From Adlercreutzia equolifaciens DSM 19450 (lineage in GTDB: Bacteria > Actinomycetota > Coriobacteriia > Coriobacteriales > Eggerthellaceae), in contig NC_022567.1 in NCBI RefSeq assembly GCF_000478885.1, positions 62,001 to 126,000 on the forward strand: a DNA stretch of 64,000 nucleotides. The letters are read 5' to 3'. Made by a program: the position numbers and the translations under genes. The notes below the pieces were generated by a model that was not told the DNA's origin, made no database searches, and worked only from the letters and a program-made list of their open reading frames with translations. Shown piece by piece: positions 1 to 8,222 of the stretch (positions are counted from its first letter, which is position 1; the number at the start of each line of letters is the position of its first letter).

Positions 1-362
1 ATCGCATTCGCCACAAAAGACGCGATGATTCTCGCGTCGTCATCGCCGACGCACGTGAACGGGGCGTTCGGCACGCACAGGGCCGCCACCCTTTTCAGGA
101 CGGGGGCAAAAGCGCTCTCCAGTTCGCAGAGGCCGTCCTCAGTGTAGTTCGGATAGACGAATTTCCCCTTGTACCAGTTGGGGTCGTTCGATAGGGATTC
201 GTACAGGTACCTCTCCGCACAGAAATCGCCAACCGAGGGTGTAAATATTCCCCCCGACTCCTTATCTAGCGCGAACACCGTGTCGCCGCTCCCGCAAAAC
301 CCACGCAAGTAGAACTTCGGAACGTAATGCTGCTTCTTCTTTTTCGGCCCTTTTGTGTTCAT
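1..362 (-). CDS. DUF4238 family protein, C-terminus cut off by window edge
   Basis: Leftward reading frame that starts at the ATG complementary to 360-362 and stays open to the window edge, so only about 120 N-terminal residues are visible. The protein opens with a lysine-rich stretch followed by QHYVPKFYLRGF, the hallmark N-terminus of DUF4238, and continues with conserved-looking segments such as FCAERYLYE. The family has no established biochemical role; members are often found in accessory regions, sometimes next to defence genes. It lies downstream of the Abi gene on the same strand, with a terminator between them, so it is probably transcribed separately. The family call is fairly safe from the N-terminal signature; the function is unknown. 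Confidence 0.75.
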   Translation of the reverse strand, partial: MNTKGPKKKKQHYVPKFYLRGFCGSGDTVFALDKESGGIFTPSVGDFCAERYLYESLSNDPNWYKGKFVYPNYTEDGLCELESAFAPVLKRVAALCVPNAPFTCVGDDDARIIASFVANA

Positions 363-467
363 GGAAGTCACCGCCAAACCGAGCTCCGCCGTCGGGCAAA
401 CGAGGGCGATCTGCCGGACGTCGGTTCGGAAGACGCAGTTGAAGCGACGTGAGAGCCAACCAAGCCC

Positions 468-499
468 AAAAAACTAGAGCCAATCCCAGCGGGATTGGC
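468..499 (-). terminator. Rho-independent terminator after the Abi gene
   Basis: Perfect 9-bp stem at 479-487 and 491-499 with a 3-nt loop. Read leftward it is followed by five bases and then six T (A run 468-473 on the plus strand). It lies 45 bp beyond the Abi stop codon. Confidence 0.7.
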
Positions 500-543
500 C
501 CATACAAAACCCGAAGGTTTTTGAATCTGAGGTTATGGTGCCA

Positions 544-1566
544 TCAGCCGAGCGCCTTGTCAATGAGATTCGCCAGAAACCTCAGGTACGACACGAACCC
601 GTTCTGGACGCCGTAGCTCTCGCACGTGCCGAGAAGACTCGCGCGCAGCCCTTCCAGCAGCGCCGTCGAACGGGGACAGAGCGCCGGCCCTCCCAATCGG
701 TCGAACATCACGAGCGTCTCGAGGAGCTGCTGCATACGACGGTTCCTTAACTTGGCGCGGCGCGTCTTGCTGTTGCCGACGCCTTTCTCGGCGAGCCAAT
801 CGTAGACCAGGCTGGAAAGCGCGTAATCGCACTCGTTGGAGCCGTCCATCCCGTTGACTATGCAGCTGCCGTGGGAACAGCAGTTCCTCACGGCCTTCAC
901 GCCCTTGAGGATGTAGTGCTCCTCCCGCATGACGGCGTCGTCCCATCGCTCGGAGCAGAACAGGCAGAAGGCCAGCGCCGTTCCGAACGTGACCACCTCC
1001 AAAAACGCCCATACGGGCATCGCGTCTCGGTAATGGCCGATGATGCGCCCGGTGTAAACGTCGCCGACGATGCCGGCGGACATGCGCGAGGAGAGATCCC
1101 GCTCGATGTAGCTGCGGTATCTCCTCTGTTGCGCCCTCATGAAATCGGCGACTATGCCGTAGCCGTCCTCGTCGTCGAGCCTGGAGGCGCGCGTCACCAT
1201 GGAGGTCTTGGCCAGCCGCTCCACGTCTTGCGAGACAGCTAGGAACGCCTTGCGGAGCTCGTCGTCGAGCGCATCGAGAGCCAGCAGGTCGGCGAAGTCA
1301 AGCCTCACGTACTTCCCCCGGTCGTCGCCGGACGCGTGCTTCTGGAACAGCCTGCGGCATGACGCGAGGTGCACGAAGGTTCCCCGGCGGGCCAAAGCGT
1401 CCGCGGCTTGCTCCTCGCCGCATCGCTCGAACGAGACGCCTTTCGCCTTCAGAAGCGCAACCTGCTCCTCCGGGTTCAGCATCGGCTTGAGCCCCGTCAC
1501 CTCGTGCGCGCCCTCCCCGATGCTCCATGCAGTGTATGTTTCACTCGGATTCACCATGCCCGCCAT
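544..1566 (-). CDS. Abi family protein (Abi_2/AbiD-like abortive infection)
   Basis: About 340 residues. The start at 1566 (MAGMVNPSE...) is preceded by AAAGGGG four bases upstream; a second ATG at 1557 is possible. The reading frame extends further upstream, but that part is the antisense of the TOPRIM gene and looks non-coding. The architecture matches Abi_2 proteins: an N-terminal segment with LLKAKGVSF, then basic helical regions (QQRRYRSYIERDLSS) and the conserved late motif VKAVRNCCSHGSCI, resembling the RNxxxHxxR-like element of the family, although the exact Arg-His pattern is degenerate. Abi proteins trigger growth arrest upon phage infection. Here it is probably ICE cargo that protects the host or the element. 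The family call is likely; the mechanism is unknown. Confidence 0.75.
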   Translation of the reverse strand: MAGMVNPSETYTAWSIGEGAHEVTGLKPMLNPEEQVALLKAKGVSFERCGEEQAADALARRGTFVHLASCRRLFQKHASGDDRGKYVRLDFADLLALDALDDELRKAFLAVSQDVERLAKTSMVTRASRLDDEDGYGIVADFMRAQQRRYRSYIERDLSSRMSAGIVGDVYTGRIIGHYRDAMPVWAFLEVVTFGTALAFCLFCSERWDDAVMREEHYILKGVKAVRNCCSHGSCIVNGMDGSNECDYALSSLVYDWLAEKGVGNSKTRRAKLRNRRMQQLLETLVMFDRLGGPALCPRSTALLEGLRASLLGTCESYGVQNGFVSYLRFLANLIDKALG

Positions 1567-1704
1567 TCTACCCCTTTCAGCGTCTCTTGGGCACGCCGCG
1601 TTCCGCGCATCTCGAATCGGCATGGCGAAGCGAAGGCGAATGGGGGCACGCCGCGCCGCTCCGGCGGCCACAGGCAAATCCGAAGACAAGAAAAGGACGA
1701 AAAC

Positions 1705-2673
1705 ATGCCATACGTCGACCCTGAAATCATCGCTGAAGTGAAGCGGGTTGACCTGCTTACTTACCTGCAAGAGCGCGAACCCGACGAGCTGGTGCGCATT
1801 TCGCCCGGCGTCTACTGCACGAAGGAACACGACAGCCTTAAGATCTCCAACGGCAAGTGGTTCTGGTGGAGCCGGGATCTCGGCGGCAGGAGCGCGCTCG
1901 ACTTCCTCGTCAAAGTGCGCGACATGGCCTTCCTCGACGCCGTGGAGCATCTGCGGGCCGACCGCCCTGCCGTTGCGAGAGCATCCCCGCCCGCGCATGC
2001 CGCCCCACCGGCGAGCGCGCCGCGCCCGGCGTTTCGCCTCCCACGCCGGTGCGCCGACGACGATGCGATGCGGTACCTCGAATCGCGCGGCATCTCGCGC
2101 AGCCTGCTGAAGGGCCTCGTGGATGCCGGAGACGTCTACGGCACCATGCGCGGCGGGGTCGCGTGCGCGGTGTTCGTCGGCAGGGACCGCACGGGCGTTC
2201 CGAGGTACGCGGCCTTGCGCTCGTGCGAGGGAGGCTTCAAGGGCGAGGCTCCCAGATCCGACAAGCGCTTCGCGTTCTCCCTGCAAAGCGTCCGAAACAA
2301 CGGCGTGCTCCATGTTTTCGAGAGCGCCATAGACGCGCTTTCCTACGCGACCATCCTCGAGCACGAGGGCAAGCAGACGGCCAGCTTGGGGATGCTGTCC
2401 CTCGGCGGGGTGTCGGTCCCCCATGCGCGCAACGGAGCCCCGAAGCTGCCGCTCGCCCTCGCGCAGCATCTTGACGACCGCCCATACATCGCCTCGTTGG
2501 CCTTGCATCTCGACAACGACGAGGCGGGCAGGCGGGCCGCCCGCGAGATCGCGCGCGCAGCCGCTTCTCGCGGCGTGGCGGCGTCGATGGAGCCTCCCCC
2601 GGAGGGTAAGGACGTGAATGAGTTCCTCTTGGCCCGCCGCTCCAGAGGCCGAGCGCCCGACAGGGGAAGGTGA
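1705..2673 (+). CDS. DUF3991/TOPRIM domain protein (mobile-element primase-like)
   Basis: 322 residues from the ATG at 1705, with AAAAGGA seven bases upstream. The N-terminal half (residues 1-110) resembles the zinc-finger-like/DUF3991 region of ICE primases (motif NGKWFWWSRDLGG followed by ALDFL). The C-terminal half has TOPRIM elements: a Glu motif in LHVFESAIDALSYA (around residue 200) and the Asp motif ALHLDNDEAGRRAA (around 268). It ends with EGKDVNEFLL, typical of DUF3991 proteins. Such proteins are common in the transfer region of Gram-positive ICEs, where they may help prime or process transferred single strands. It precedes the candidate oriT and mobC in the same direction. The family is clear; enzymatic activity is inferred only. 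Confidence 0.8.
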   Translation: MPYVDPEIIAEVKRVDLLTYLQEREPDELVRISPGVYCTKEHDSLKISNGKWFWWSRDLGGRSALDFLVKVRDMAFLDAVEHLRADRPAVARASPPAHAAPPASAPRPAFRLPRRCADDDAMRYLESRGISRSLLKGLVDAGDVYGTMRGGVACAVFVGRDRTGVPRYAALRSCEGGFKGEAPRSDKRFAFSLQSVRNNGVLHVFESAIDALSYATILEHEGKQTASLGMLSLGGVSVPHARNGAPKLPLALAQHLDDRPYIASLALHLDNDEAGRRAAREIARAAASRGVAASMEPPPEGKDVNEFLLARRSRGRAPDRGR

Positions 2674-2807
2674 TCTTTCTTTCGGCGGGTTGCGAAGTCC
2701 GCCGCCGAGGCGGCGGAAAACCGTCGCGTACCAGCAAGCAACGCCGAGCGCTGGCGCTCGGCAGACGCAGGGGGCACCCCCTGCAACCCCGCGAAGGGAG
2801 GCGGCGA
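2674..2807 (+). other. Candidate origin of transfer (oriT) with three hairpins
   Basis: Short intergenic stretch directly upstream of mobC and the relaxase gene, the usual location of oriT in MOBP systems. It contains three perfect inverted repeats, each with a 2-nt loop: 2699-2716 (8-bp arms), 2743-2762 (9-bp arms) and 2767-2784 (8-bp arms). No nick site can be assigned by eye. Confidence 0.5.
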
Positions 2808-3137
2808 ATGGAAAGGCGCACGCGCAAGGCCACGGTGAGGCTCACGGAGGAAGAGCTGGCGCGGCTCAAAGAGGCGGCGCGCAGGGCGGGCTGGTCGCAG
2901 GAGGCGTACCTGCGCGCGCTCATAGGGGGCATCGACCCGAGGCCGAAGCCGCCGCCCGACTACCTGGCGATGACCCGCGAGCTGCACGCCATCGGGAACA
3001 ACCTCAACCAGATCGCGCGCAAGGCCCACGCCCTCGGCACCGTGGACGCCGCCCGCTACGACGCCGAGGCGCGAAGGCTCGAAGCCGCGCTCCGCGAGAT
3101 CGTGGCGGCGGTCAAAGAGCCGGGAAGGAGGCGATGA
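2808..3137 (+). CDS. mobC: MobC-like relaxosome accessory protein
   Basis: 109 residues from the ATG at 2808, with GGGAGGCGG just upstream; an upstream extension of the frame would cover the hairpin region and is unlikely to be coding. The N-terminus (RTRKATVRLTEEELARLKEA) is a ribbon-helix-helix-like DNA-binding segment. The C-terminal part contains ELHAIGNNLNQIARKAHA, the characteristic MobC (PF05713) motif. MobC proteins bind oriT and help the relaxase open the DNA. It ends two bases before the relaxase start, so the two are translationally coupled. Confident family assignment. Confidence 0.88.
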   Translation: MERRTRKATVRLTEEELARLKEAARRAGWSQEAYLRALIGGIDPRPKPPPDYLAMTRELHAIGNNLNQIARKAHALGTVDAARYDAEARRLEAALREIVAAVKEPGRRR

Positions 3138-3138
3138 G

Positions 3139-4485
3139 GTGGCCGTCACGTCGATTTGGAAGGTCGAAGGGCGCCTGGCGCGCGTGCTCGGGTACGCCGG
3201 GAACCCGGACAAGGCCGAAGGCTCGCCCGACGAGTGGGAGCTCCAGGGCGTGGGCGCCGCCATCCTCTACGCCGCCGACCCCGGCAAGACTGAGCGGCAG
3301 CTGTACGTGACCGGCGTCAACTGCCTGCCCGCCACGGCGCTGGAAGAGATGAACGCGACCAAGCGCCAATACGGCAAGACGGGCGGCATCGTGGCCTTCC
3401 ACGGATACCAGGCGTTCGCGCCCGGCGAGACCGACCCCGCCACGGCCCACGAGGTGGGCGTCGCCCTCGCCCAAGAGCTGTGGGGCGGCCGCTTCGAGGT
3501 TGTGGTGGCCACCCATCTGGACAAGGCCCACCTCCACAACCACTTCGTGGTCAACTCTGTGTCCTTCGCCGACGGCAGGCGCTTCCACCGAGACGCCGCC
3601 TGCTACCGCGCGATGCGCGAAGCGTCCGACGAACTGTGCCGGGAGCATGGTCTTTCGGTGGTGGAGAGCCCCGGGCGCGGCGGCGCGCGCCACCACGCCG
3701 AATGGCGCGCCGAGCGCGAGGGGCGCCCCACGTGGCGCTCGCTCGTGAAGGCCGACGTGGACGAGGCCGTAGGGCGTGCGGCGAGCATGCGCCAGTTCCA
3801 CGCGAACCTGCGCGCGATGGGCTACGACGTGAAGGTGGGCAAGGACATATCGGTGCGCCCGCCCGGCAAGGAGCGTTTCGTGCGCCTGCGCCGCAATTTC
3901 GGGGACGCGTACTCGCAGGAGGGCATCGGCGCGCGCATCCTCGCCAACAGCCGCCAGCGCCTGCCCCTCGGCAGGCCGAGGCCCGCTCCCAAGGAGCGCC
4001 CGCCCGTGCCGAAGGGCACGCTCGTGAGCCTGTACCGCAGGTACATGGCGCTGCTCAACGGCGCGAAGAGGCAGAGGGCGCCAGGCGGGCGGGCGCATTT
4101 CCTGCTGCGCGAGGATCTGCGCGAACTCGAAGCCATATCGGGGGAGCTCGCGCTGCTCGCGCGCGAGGGGATAGAGACGCGATCCCAGCTGGCGGCATAC
4201 GAAAGAGCCTTGGCCGACAAGTCCGAGGCGCTGCAGGCCGAACGCCGCGCGCTGCGCAACGAGGCGAGGCGCTCCAAGGCGGCGGGATCCCCCGCGCCCC
4301 CAAACCCCCGCATCGCCGAGATAGCGTCGGAGCTGCGGGGCGCAAGGCGCGAGGCGCGCGCCTGCGCGCGCATCCGGGCAAGAAGCGCCGAGCTGCCGGC
4401 CCGCATCGCGCAGATCGAGGGCGCCGAAGCGAACAGAGAGGAAAGGCAGGTGGAAGGTCATGGACGCATCGAGCGAGGCTGCTGA
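3139..4485 (+). CDS. MOBP-type relaxase (VirD2/MobA-like)
   Basis: 448 residues starting with GTG one base after the mobC stop. The relaxase domain occupies about residues 1-250. It includes an N-terminal Tyr-containing segment (ARVLGYAGNPDKA) and the three-histidine metal motif THLDKAHLHNHFVVNS near residue 125, which is diagnostic for nicking enzymes of the VirD2/MobA class. The C-terminal 180 residues are Arg/Ala/Glu-rich and probably coiled-coil. It should nick oriT, stay covalently attached and pilot the strand through the conjugation channel. It overlaps the next gene by 26 bp, as expected in a tight transfer operon. Strong call. Confidence 0.93.
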   Translation: MAVTSIWKVEGRLARVLGYAGNPDKAEGSPDEWELQGVGAAILYAADPGKTERQLYVTGVNCLPATALEEMNATKRQYGKTGGIVAFHGYQAFAPGETDPATAHEVGVALAQELWGGRFEVVVATHLDKAHLHNHFVVNSVSFADGRRFHRDAACYRAMREASDELCREHGLSVVESPGRGGARHHAEWRAEREGRPTWRSLVKADVDEAVGRAASMRQFHANLRAMGYDVKVGKDISVRPPGKERFVRLRRNFGDAYSQEGIGARILANSRQRLPLGRPRPAPKERPPVPKGTLVSLYRRYMALLNGAKRQRAPGGRAHFLLREDLRELEAISGELALLAREGIETRSQLAAYERALADKSEALQAERRALRNEARRSKAAGSPAPPNPRIAEIASELRGARREARACARIRARSAELPARIAQIEGAEANREERQVEGHGRIERGC

Positions 4486-5185
4486 GCAGATCGTGAGGAT
4501 GACGCTCGAGGGAACCGAGGTGGCGCTGCGCATCACGGGCGCCGGCGCGAAGAACGCGGCCGCCATGCTGCTGGCGGCCGCGGCGAGCAACGAGAAAACC
4601 AAGGGCAGGGCGCGGCTTTCGGCGATGCTCAAATCGGGCCGTGAGCTGCGCGTGTTCCCCATCCGCTTTGACGATCTGAAAGGGTTCGCGAAGGAGGCCC
4701 GACGCTACGGCATCGCATACGCCGTCGTGAAGCAGAAGGACGGCGAATCCGTCGATCTTCTGGTGCGGACCGAGGACGCGAGCAAGGTGAACCGCATCGC
4801 GGAGAGGCTCGGCCTGTGCCGCATGAGAGACGACGCCCGCGAAGCGCCCGAGCCGCGCGAGGGGAATCGGCACGATGGGCGCGCGCACGCCGCGCAGGCG
4901 CCGCGCGCACCCGAACAAGCTGCGGCGCTCCTCGATGATTTGCTGGCATCGCCGGGCGACAGCGACGCCTCCCCTTTAGCGCAAGCCCCGGCGGAAAGCC
5001 GTCCGTCAGGGCCTACATCCGCGAGAAAACGGCTCTCAGAAAAGGATGGTGAGGCAGCGCGCAAGCGCTGCGGCAGGCTGTCCGTGCGCGCGGAGATGCG
5101 CGCCATATCGGCGGCACGCGAAATGAGCGGCGAAGCGCATGCGACTCGCAAGCCCATGGCGCGCGCCCTGGAGAAAGGAAGGTAG
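4460..5185 (+). CDS. PcfB/DUF3801 family conjugation protein
   Basis: 241 residues, ATG at 4460 inside the end of the relaxase gene, with GGAAGG upstream. The N-terminal 120 residues match DUF3801 (PcfB of pCF10): GTEVALRITGAGAKNAAAML is followed by KGRARLSAMLKSGREL and YGIAYAVVKQKDG. The rest is low-complexity and charged. In pCF10, PcfB-type proteins are linked to the relaxosome/coupling-protein step of conjugation. The position between relaxase and coupling protein is conserved in many Gram-positive ICEs. Confidence 0.82.
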   Translation: MDASSEAAEQIVRMTLEGTEVALRITGAGAKNAAAMLLAAAASNEKTKGRARLSAMLKSGRELRVFPIRFDDLKGFAKEARRYGIAYAVVKQKDGESVDLLVRTEDASKVNRIAERLGLCRMRDDAREAPEPREGNRHDGRAHAAQAPRAPEQAAALLDDLLASPGDSDASPLAQAPAESRPSGPTSARKRLSEKDGEAARKRCGRLSVRAEMRAISAAREMSGEAHATRKPMARALEKGR

Positions 5186-5188
5186 AGC

Positions 5189-6055
5189 ATGCAAGATATC
5201 TACCGGATGATGGAAGAACGCAGTAGCCGGGAATTCGCGCCGGAAGGCGAGTTCGACAAGCAAGCGTGGGCGGAGCGGAAGCAGAGCGAGCGCCAAGAGG
5301 CATTCGACCGCGCCGACGCCGCCGCGCTGCGCGCGAATTCGGATCCAGCGGCGCTGGAGACGTACATGCGGGTGGCGGCGCAGCTGCCCCACCATTCCGC
5401 CACGAACATCCTGCTCATAGCCGACCGCATACCGAACGCGACGCGCGTCGGCACGGCTGAGCATTGGCGCAGGCAGGGAGCGTCGGTGAGGCGCGGGCAG
5501 AAGGCGATCCCCATCATCGAACCCGTCAAGGAGTACGTGCGCGACGACGGCAGCATCGGCGTCTTGTACGACGTGCGCAAGGTGTTCGACGTGTCGCAGA
5601 CCACCGCGCGGCCATGCCTGCCGCGCAGAGTGGACCCTCACGCCGCGCTCGCGGCGCTGGTCGCTCGCTCGCCGACGAGAATAGAGCCGGTTGACGACCT
5701 CGGCGGCGTCCCCGCCGAGTACGATCACGCCTCGGGGGCCATACGGGTGCAGCGAGGGCTCGATGAGCCGCAGCTGCTCTCGGCGCTGATAGTCGAGGCG
5801 GCGCATGCCAGCATGGCGCTCGGCCTCGATGCCTACGACAGGGAGACGCACGCCGCGAAGGCCGACCTCGCGGCGGGCATAGCCGCCCGCCGCCTGGGAC
5901 TCGAATGTTCGGGAGCCGTCGCCGCGCCCGCGCCACCGGAAGCGAGCGCGCGCGAGGTGAGGGACGCCTTGGGCGAGATCGGCAAGGCCGCGCGCGACGT
6001 GTCGGAGCGCATGGCCCCGCCCGAAAGGCGGCGCGACAGGTCGGAGGGCAGATGA
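5189..6055 (+). CDS. ArdC-like ssDNA-binding domain protein
   Basis: 288 residues, ATG at 5189, with AAGGAAGG upstream and only 3 bases after the preceding stop. Residues 45-120 resemble the ArdC N-terminal ssDNA-binding domain, with SATNILLIADRIPNATRV, then a GQKAIPIIEP segment. No clear metallopeptidase HExxH motif is seen in the C-terminal half (the expected region reads IVEAAHASMAL), so it is probably not a protease. ArdC-like proteins protect incoming single-stranded DNA from restriction or accompany transfer proteins. It ends in an ATGA overlap with the coupling-protein gene. The domain call is reasonable; the antirestriction role is inferred. Confidence 0.65.
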   Translation: MQDIYRMMEERSSREFAPEGEFDKQAWAERKQSERQEAFDRADAAALRANSDPAALETYMRVAAQLPHHSATNILLIADRIPNATRVGTAEHWRRQGASVRRGQKAIPIIEPVKEYVRDDGSIGVLYDVRKVFDVSQTTARPCLPRRVDPHAALAALVARSPTRIEPVDDLGGVPAEYDHASGAIRVQRGLDEPQLLSALIVEAAHASMALGLDAYDRETHAAKADLAAGIAARRLGLECSGAVAAPAPPEASAREVRDALGEIGKAARDVSERMAPPERRRDRSEGR

Positions 6056-7872
6056 GGCCCCCGACGGCTGGCGAGGCGGCAGCCGCCGCGCTCGCCGCGC
6101 CGCTGGCGGCGTGGGCGGGGTTCGTCGCCGCCCCCGCCTTGGACGGCGGGGGGTCGCTCGCCTCGCTCATCGCGGCGTTCTCGGATCCCTTTTCGACGAA
6201 GCCCACGGCGGGCGGCGCGCGATGGGCGCTGCTGTTCCTGGTCCTGTATGCCGCCTGCGCGGCGGCGTGGCTGCTCACCCGGCGCAACCTGCGCCCCGGC
6301 GAGGAGCACGGCAGCGCCCGGTGGGGTGACGCCCGCCGCATCTGCCACCGCTACCGGGGGCGCGACCCCGCAGGCGACAAGCTGCTCACGCGCAATTTTC
6401 GCATGAGCTACGACACCCACGCCCACAGGCGCTCGATGAACACGCTCGTGGTGGGCGGCTCGGGCGCAGGCAAAACGCGCGGGTTCAGCCTGCCCAACGC
6501 CTGCCAGGCCAACACATCGATGGTGGTGCTCGACCCGAAGGGCGAGATCGTGCGCGCCGTGGGCGGGCTGCTCGAATCGAGGGGCTACGAGGTGCGCGTG
6601 CTCGACCTCGTGCGCATGGAGAGGTCCCACTGCTACAACCCGCTTTCCTACATCGAGTCGGACGCGGACGCGCAGCGGCTCAACACCAACCTGTTCAAGG
6701 CGACGACTCCCAAGGGCGCGCAGAGCCAGGATCCTTTCTGGGACACGGCCGCCGGGATGCTGCACCTGGCGCTTCTGCTTTACCTCGTGCACGAGGCACC
6801 GCCCGAGGAGCGCAACTACGCCACCCTCATGGAGATGCTGCGCGCCGGCGAGGTGCGCGAGGACGACGACGATTACGCCTCGGTGCTCGACGAGCTGTTC
6901 GACCGGCTGGAGATGAGGGACCCTGGCCACATCGCGCTCAAATACTACCGCAGCTACCGCTCCGGCTCGGCCAAGACGCTCAAATCCATCCAGGTGACGC
7001 TCGCCTCCAGGCTGGAGAAGTTCAACCTCGACGCCCTGGCGTCGCTCACCGCCACAGACGAGCTCGACCTGCCGTCGCTCGGGGAGCGCAAGGTGGCCCT
7101 GTTCGCAGTCATACCCGACAACGACACCAGTTTCAACTTCCTGGTGTCCGTCCTCTACACGCAGCTGTTCCAGCAGCTTTTCGCGCTCGCGGACGGAAAA
7201 CACGGCGGGCAGCTGCCCGTGCACGTGCACTTCCTCATGGATGAGTTCGCCAACGTGAGCTTACCCAATGATTTTGAGAAGATACTCTCCACCATGCGCG
7301 GGCGCGGGGTGTCCGCGTCGATCATCATCCAGAACATGGCGCAGCTGCGGGCGCTGTTCGACAAGCAGTGGGAGTCCATCGTCGGCAACTGCGACGAGTT
7401 CCTGTACCTGGGCGGCAACGAGCAATCCACCCACAAGTACGTCAGCGAGCTTCTGGGCAAGGAGACCATCGACCTCGACACGCACGGCAGGACCACCGGG
7501 AGGGGCGGCAGCTGGTCCACCAACCAGCAGATCTCGGGGCGCGAGCTCATGACGCCCGACGAGGTGCGCATGCTCGACAACTCCCGCGCGCTGCTCTTCG
7601 TGCGCGGCGAGCGCCCCATCATCGACTTAAAGCTCGACATAGCGCGGCATCCCGCCGCGCGGCTCACCCCCGAGGGCGGCGCGCCGCCCTGCGAGCACGG
7701 CGCCTGCCCGCTGGCAAGCGCCGCCGTGGCGCCCTACGAAGGCGTTGCCCCCGCGAGCGCGCAGGCCGCGCCTGCGGGCTGCGTCGTGCTCGACGGGGAG
7801 GAGGCCGAGGCAGCGCTCGCGGCGGAGGCGGCGGGCGGGAAAGGAGAACCAACGCATGAGAAAGACCACTGA
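6052..7872 (+). CDS. VirD4/TraG-type conjugal coupling protein
   Basis: 606 residues from the ATG at 6052 (ATGA overlap with the previous stop). Two N-terminal hydrophobic segments (around residues 10-30 and 60-82) anchor it in the membrane. The cytoplasmic ATPase follows: Walker A GGSGAGKTRG near residue 135, VVLDPKGEIVRAVGG after it, Walker B-like VHFLMDEFANV near residue 395, and a late conserved ISGRELMTPDEVRML segment. The family hexamerises at the base of the type IV channel and links the relaxase-DNA complex to it. The C-terminal tail is Ala/Glu-rich. Strong call. Confidence 0.93.
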   Translation: MRPPTAGEAAAAALAAPLAAWAGFVAAPALDGGGSLASLIAAFSDPFSTKPTAGGARWALLFLVLYAACAAAWLLTRRNLRPGEEHGSARWGDARRICHRYRGRDPAGDKLLTRNFRMSYDTHAHRRSMNTLVVGGSGAGKTRGFSLPNACQANTSMVVLDPKGEIVRAVGGLLESRGYEVRVLDLVRMERSHCYNPLSYIESDADAQRLNTNLFKATTPKGAQSQDPFWDTAAGMLHLALLLYLVHEAPPEERNYATLMEMLRAGEVREDDDDYASVLDELFDRLEMRDPGHIALKYYRSYRSGSAKTLKSIQVTLASRLEKFNLDALASLTATDELDLPSLGERKVALFAVIPDNDTSFNFLVSVLYTQLFQQLFALADGKHGGQLPVHVHFLMDEFANVSLPNDFEKILSTMRGRGVSASIIIQNMAQLRALFDKQWESIVGNCDEFLYLGGNEQSTHKYVSELLGKETIDLDTHGRTTGRGGSWSTNQQISGRELMTPDEVRMLDNSRALLFVRGERPIIDLKLDIARHPAARLTPEGGAPPCEHGACPLASAAVAPYEGVAPASAQAAPAGCVVLDGEEAEAALAAEAAGGKGEPTHEKDH

Positions 7873-8188
7873 GGGGAAGAAGGCCCGCCCCGCAGCCCGC
7901 GCGCGGCTCATGGCGGCAATCGCCGTCTGCGCCGCTTCGGCCTTGGCGCTGGAGCCGCCCGCCGCGTTCGCGGCGACCGACCCGATAGCGGCGGTGGACA
8001 ACCTCTCCACGTTCATCTTCGGGCTCATCAGGAGCGTCGGGCTCATCCTGCTCGGCTTCGGCGTGGTGCAGGTGGGCATGTCGCTCAAGAGCCACGACCC
8101 GTCCCAGCGCGCCAACGGCTTCCTGACCCTGGCGGGCGGCGTGGTCATCACGTTCGCGAAGGAAATCTTGGATATCATCGTCGGATAG
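7856..8188 (+). CDS. Maff2-family small membrane protein (pilin-like, VirB2-type)
   Basis: 110 residues from the ATG at 7856, with AAGGAG ten bases upstream; it overlaps the end of the coupling-protein gene. A signal-like hydrophobic stretch (residues 15-37, ending AAFAATD) is followed by two membrane segments around residues 48-68 and 85-105. The core IRSVGLILLGFGVVQVGMSL with a following DPSQRANGF matches the Maff2 family found in Gram-positive ICEs at the VirB2/TrbC position. It is probably a channel or pilin-like subunit. Confidence 0.75.
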   Translation: MRKTTEGKKARPAARARLMAAIAVCAASALALEPPAAFAATDPIAAVDNLSTFIFGLIRSVGLILLGFGVVQVGMSLKSHDPSQRANGFLTLAGGVVITFAKEILDIIVG

Positions 8189-8222
8189 GCCCGTCGCGCG
8201 GGCCCCGAAAGGAGGCGGGCCG

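Noticed and set aside
3112..4662. 516-codon minus-strand frame over the relaxase region
   Set aside because: Antisense shadow of the relaxase; His/Arg/Gly-rich composition typical of reverse-frame GC-rich DNA.
5833..7230. 465-codon minus-strand frame over the coupling protein
   Set aside because: Shadow of the VirD4 gene, which has clear Walker motifs and operon context.
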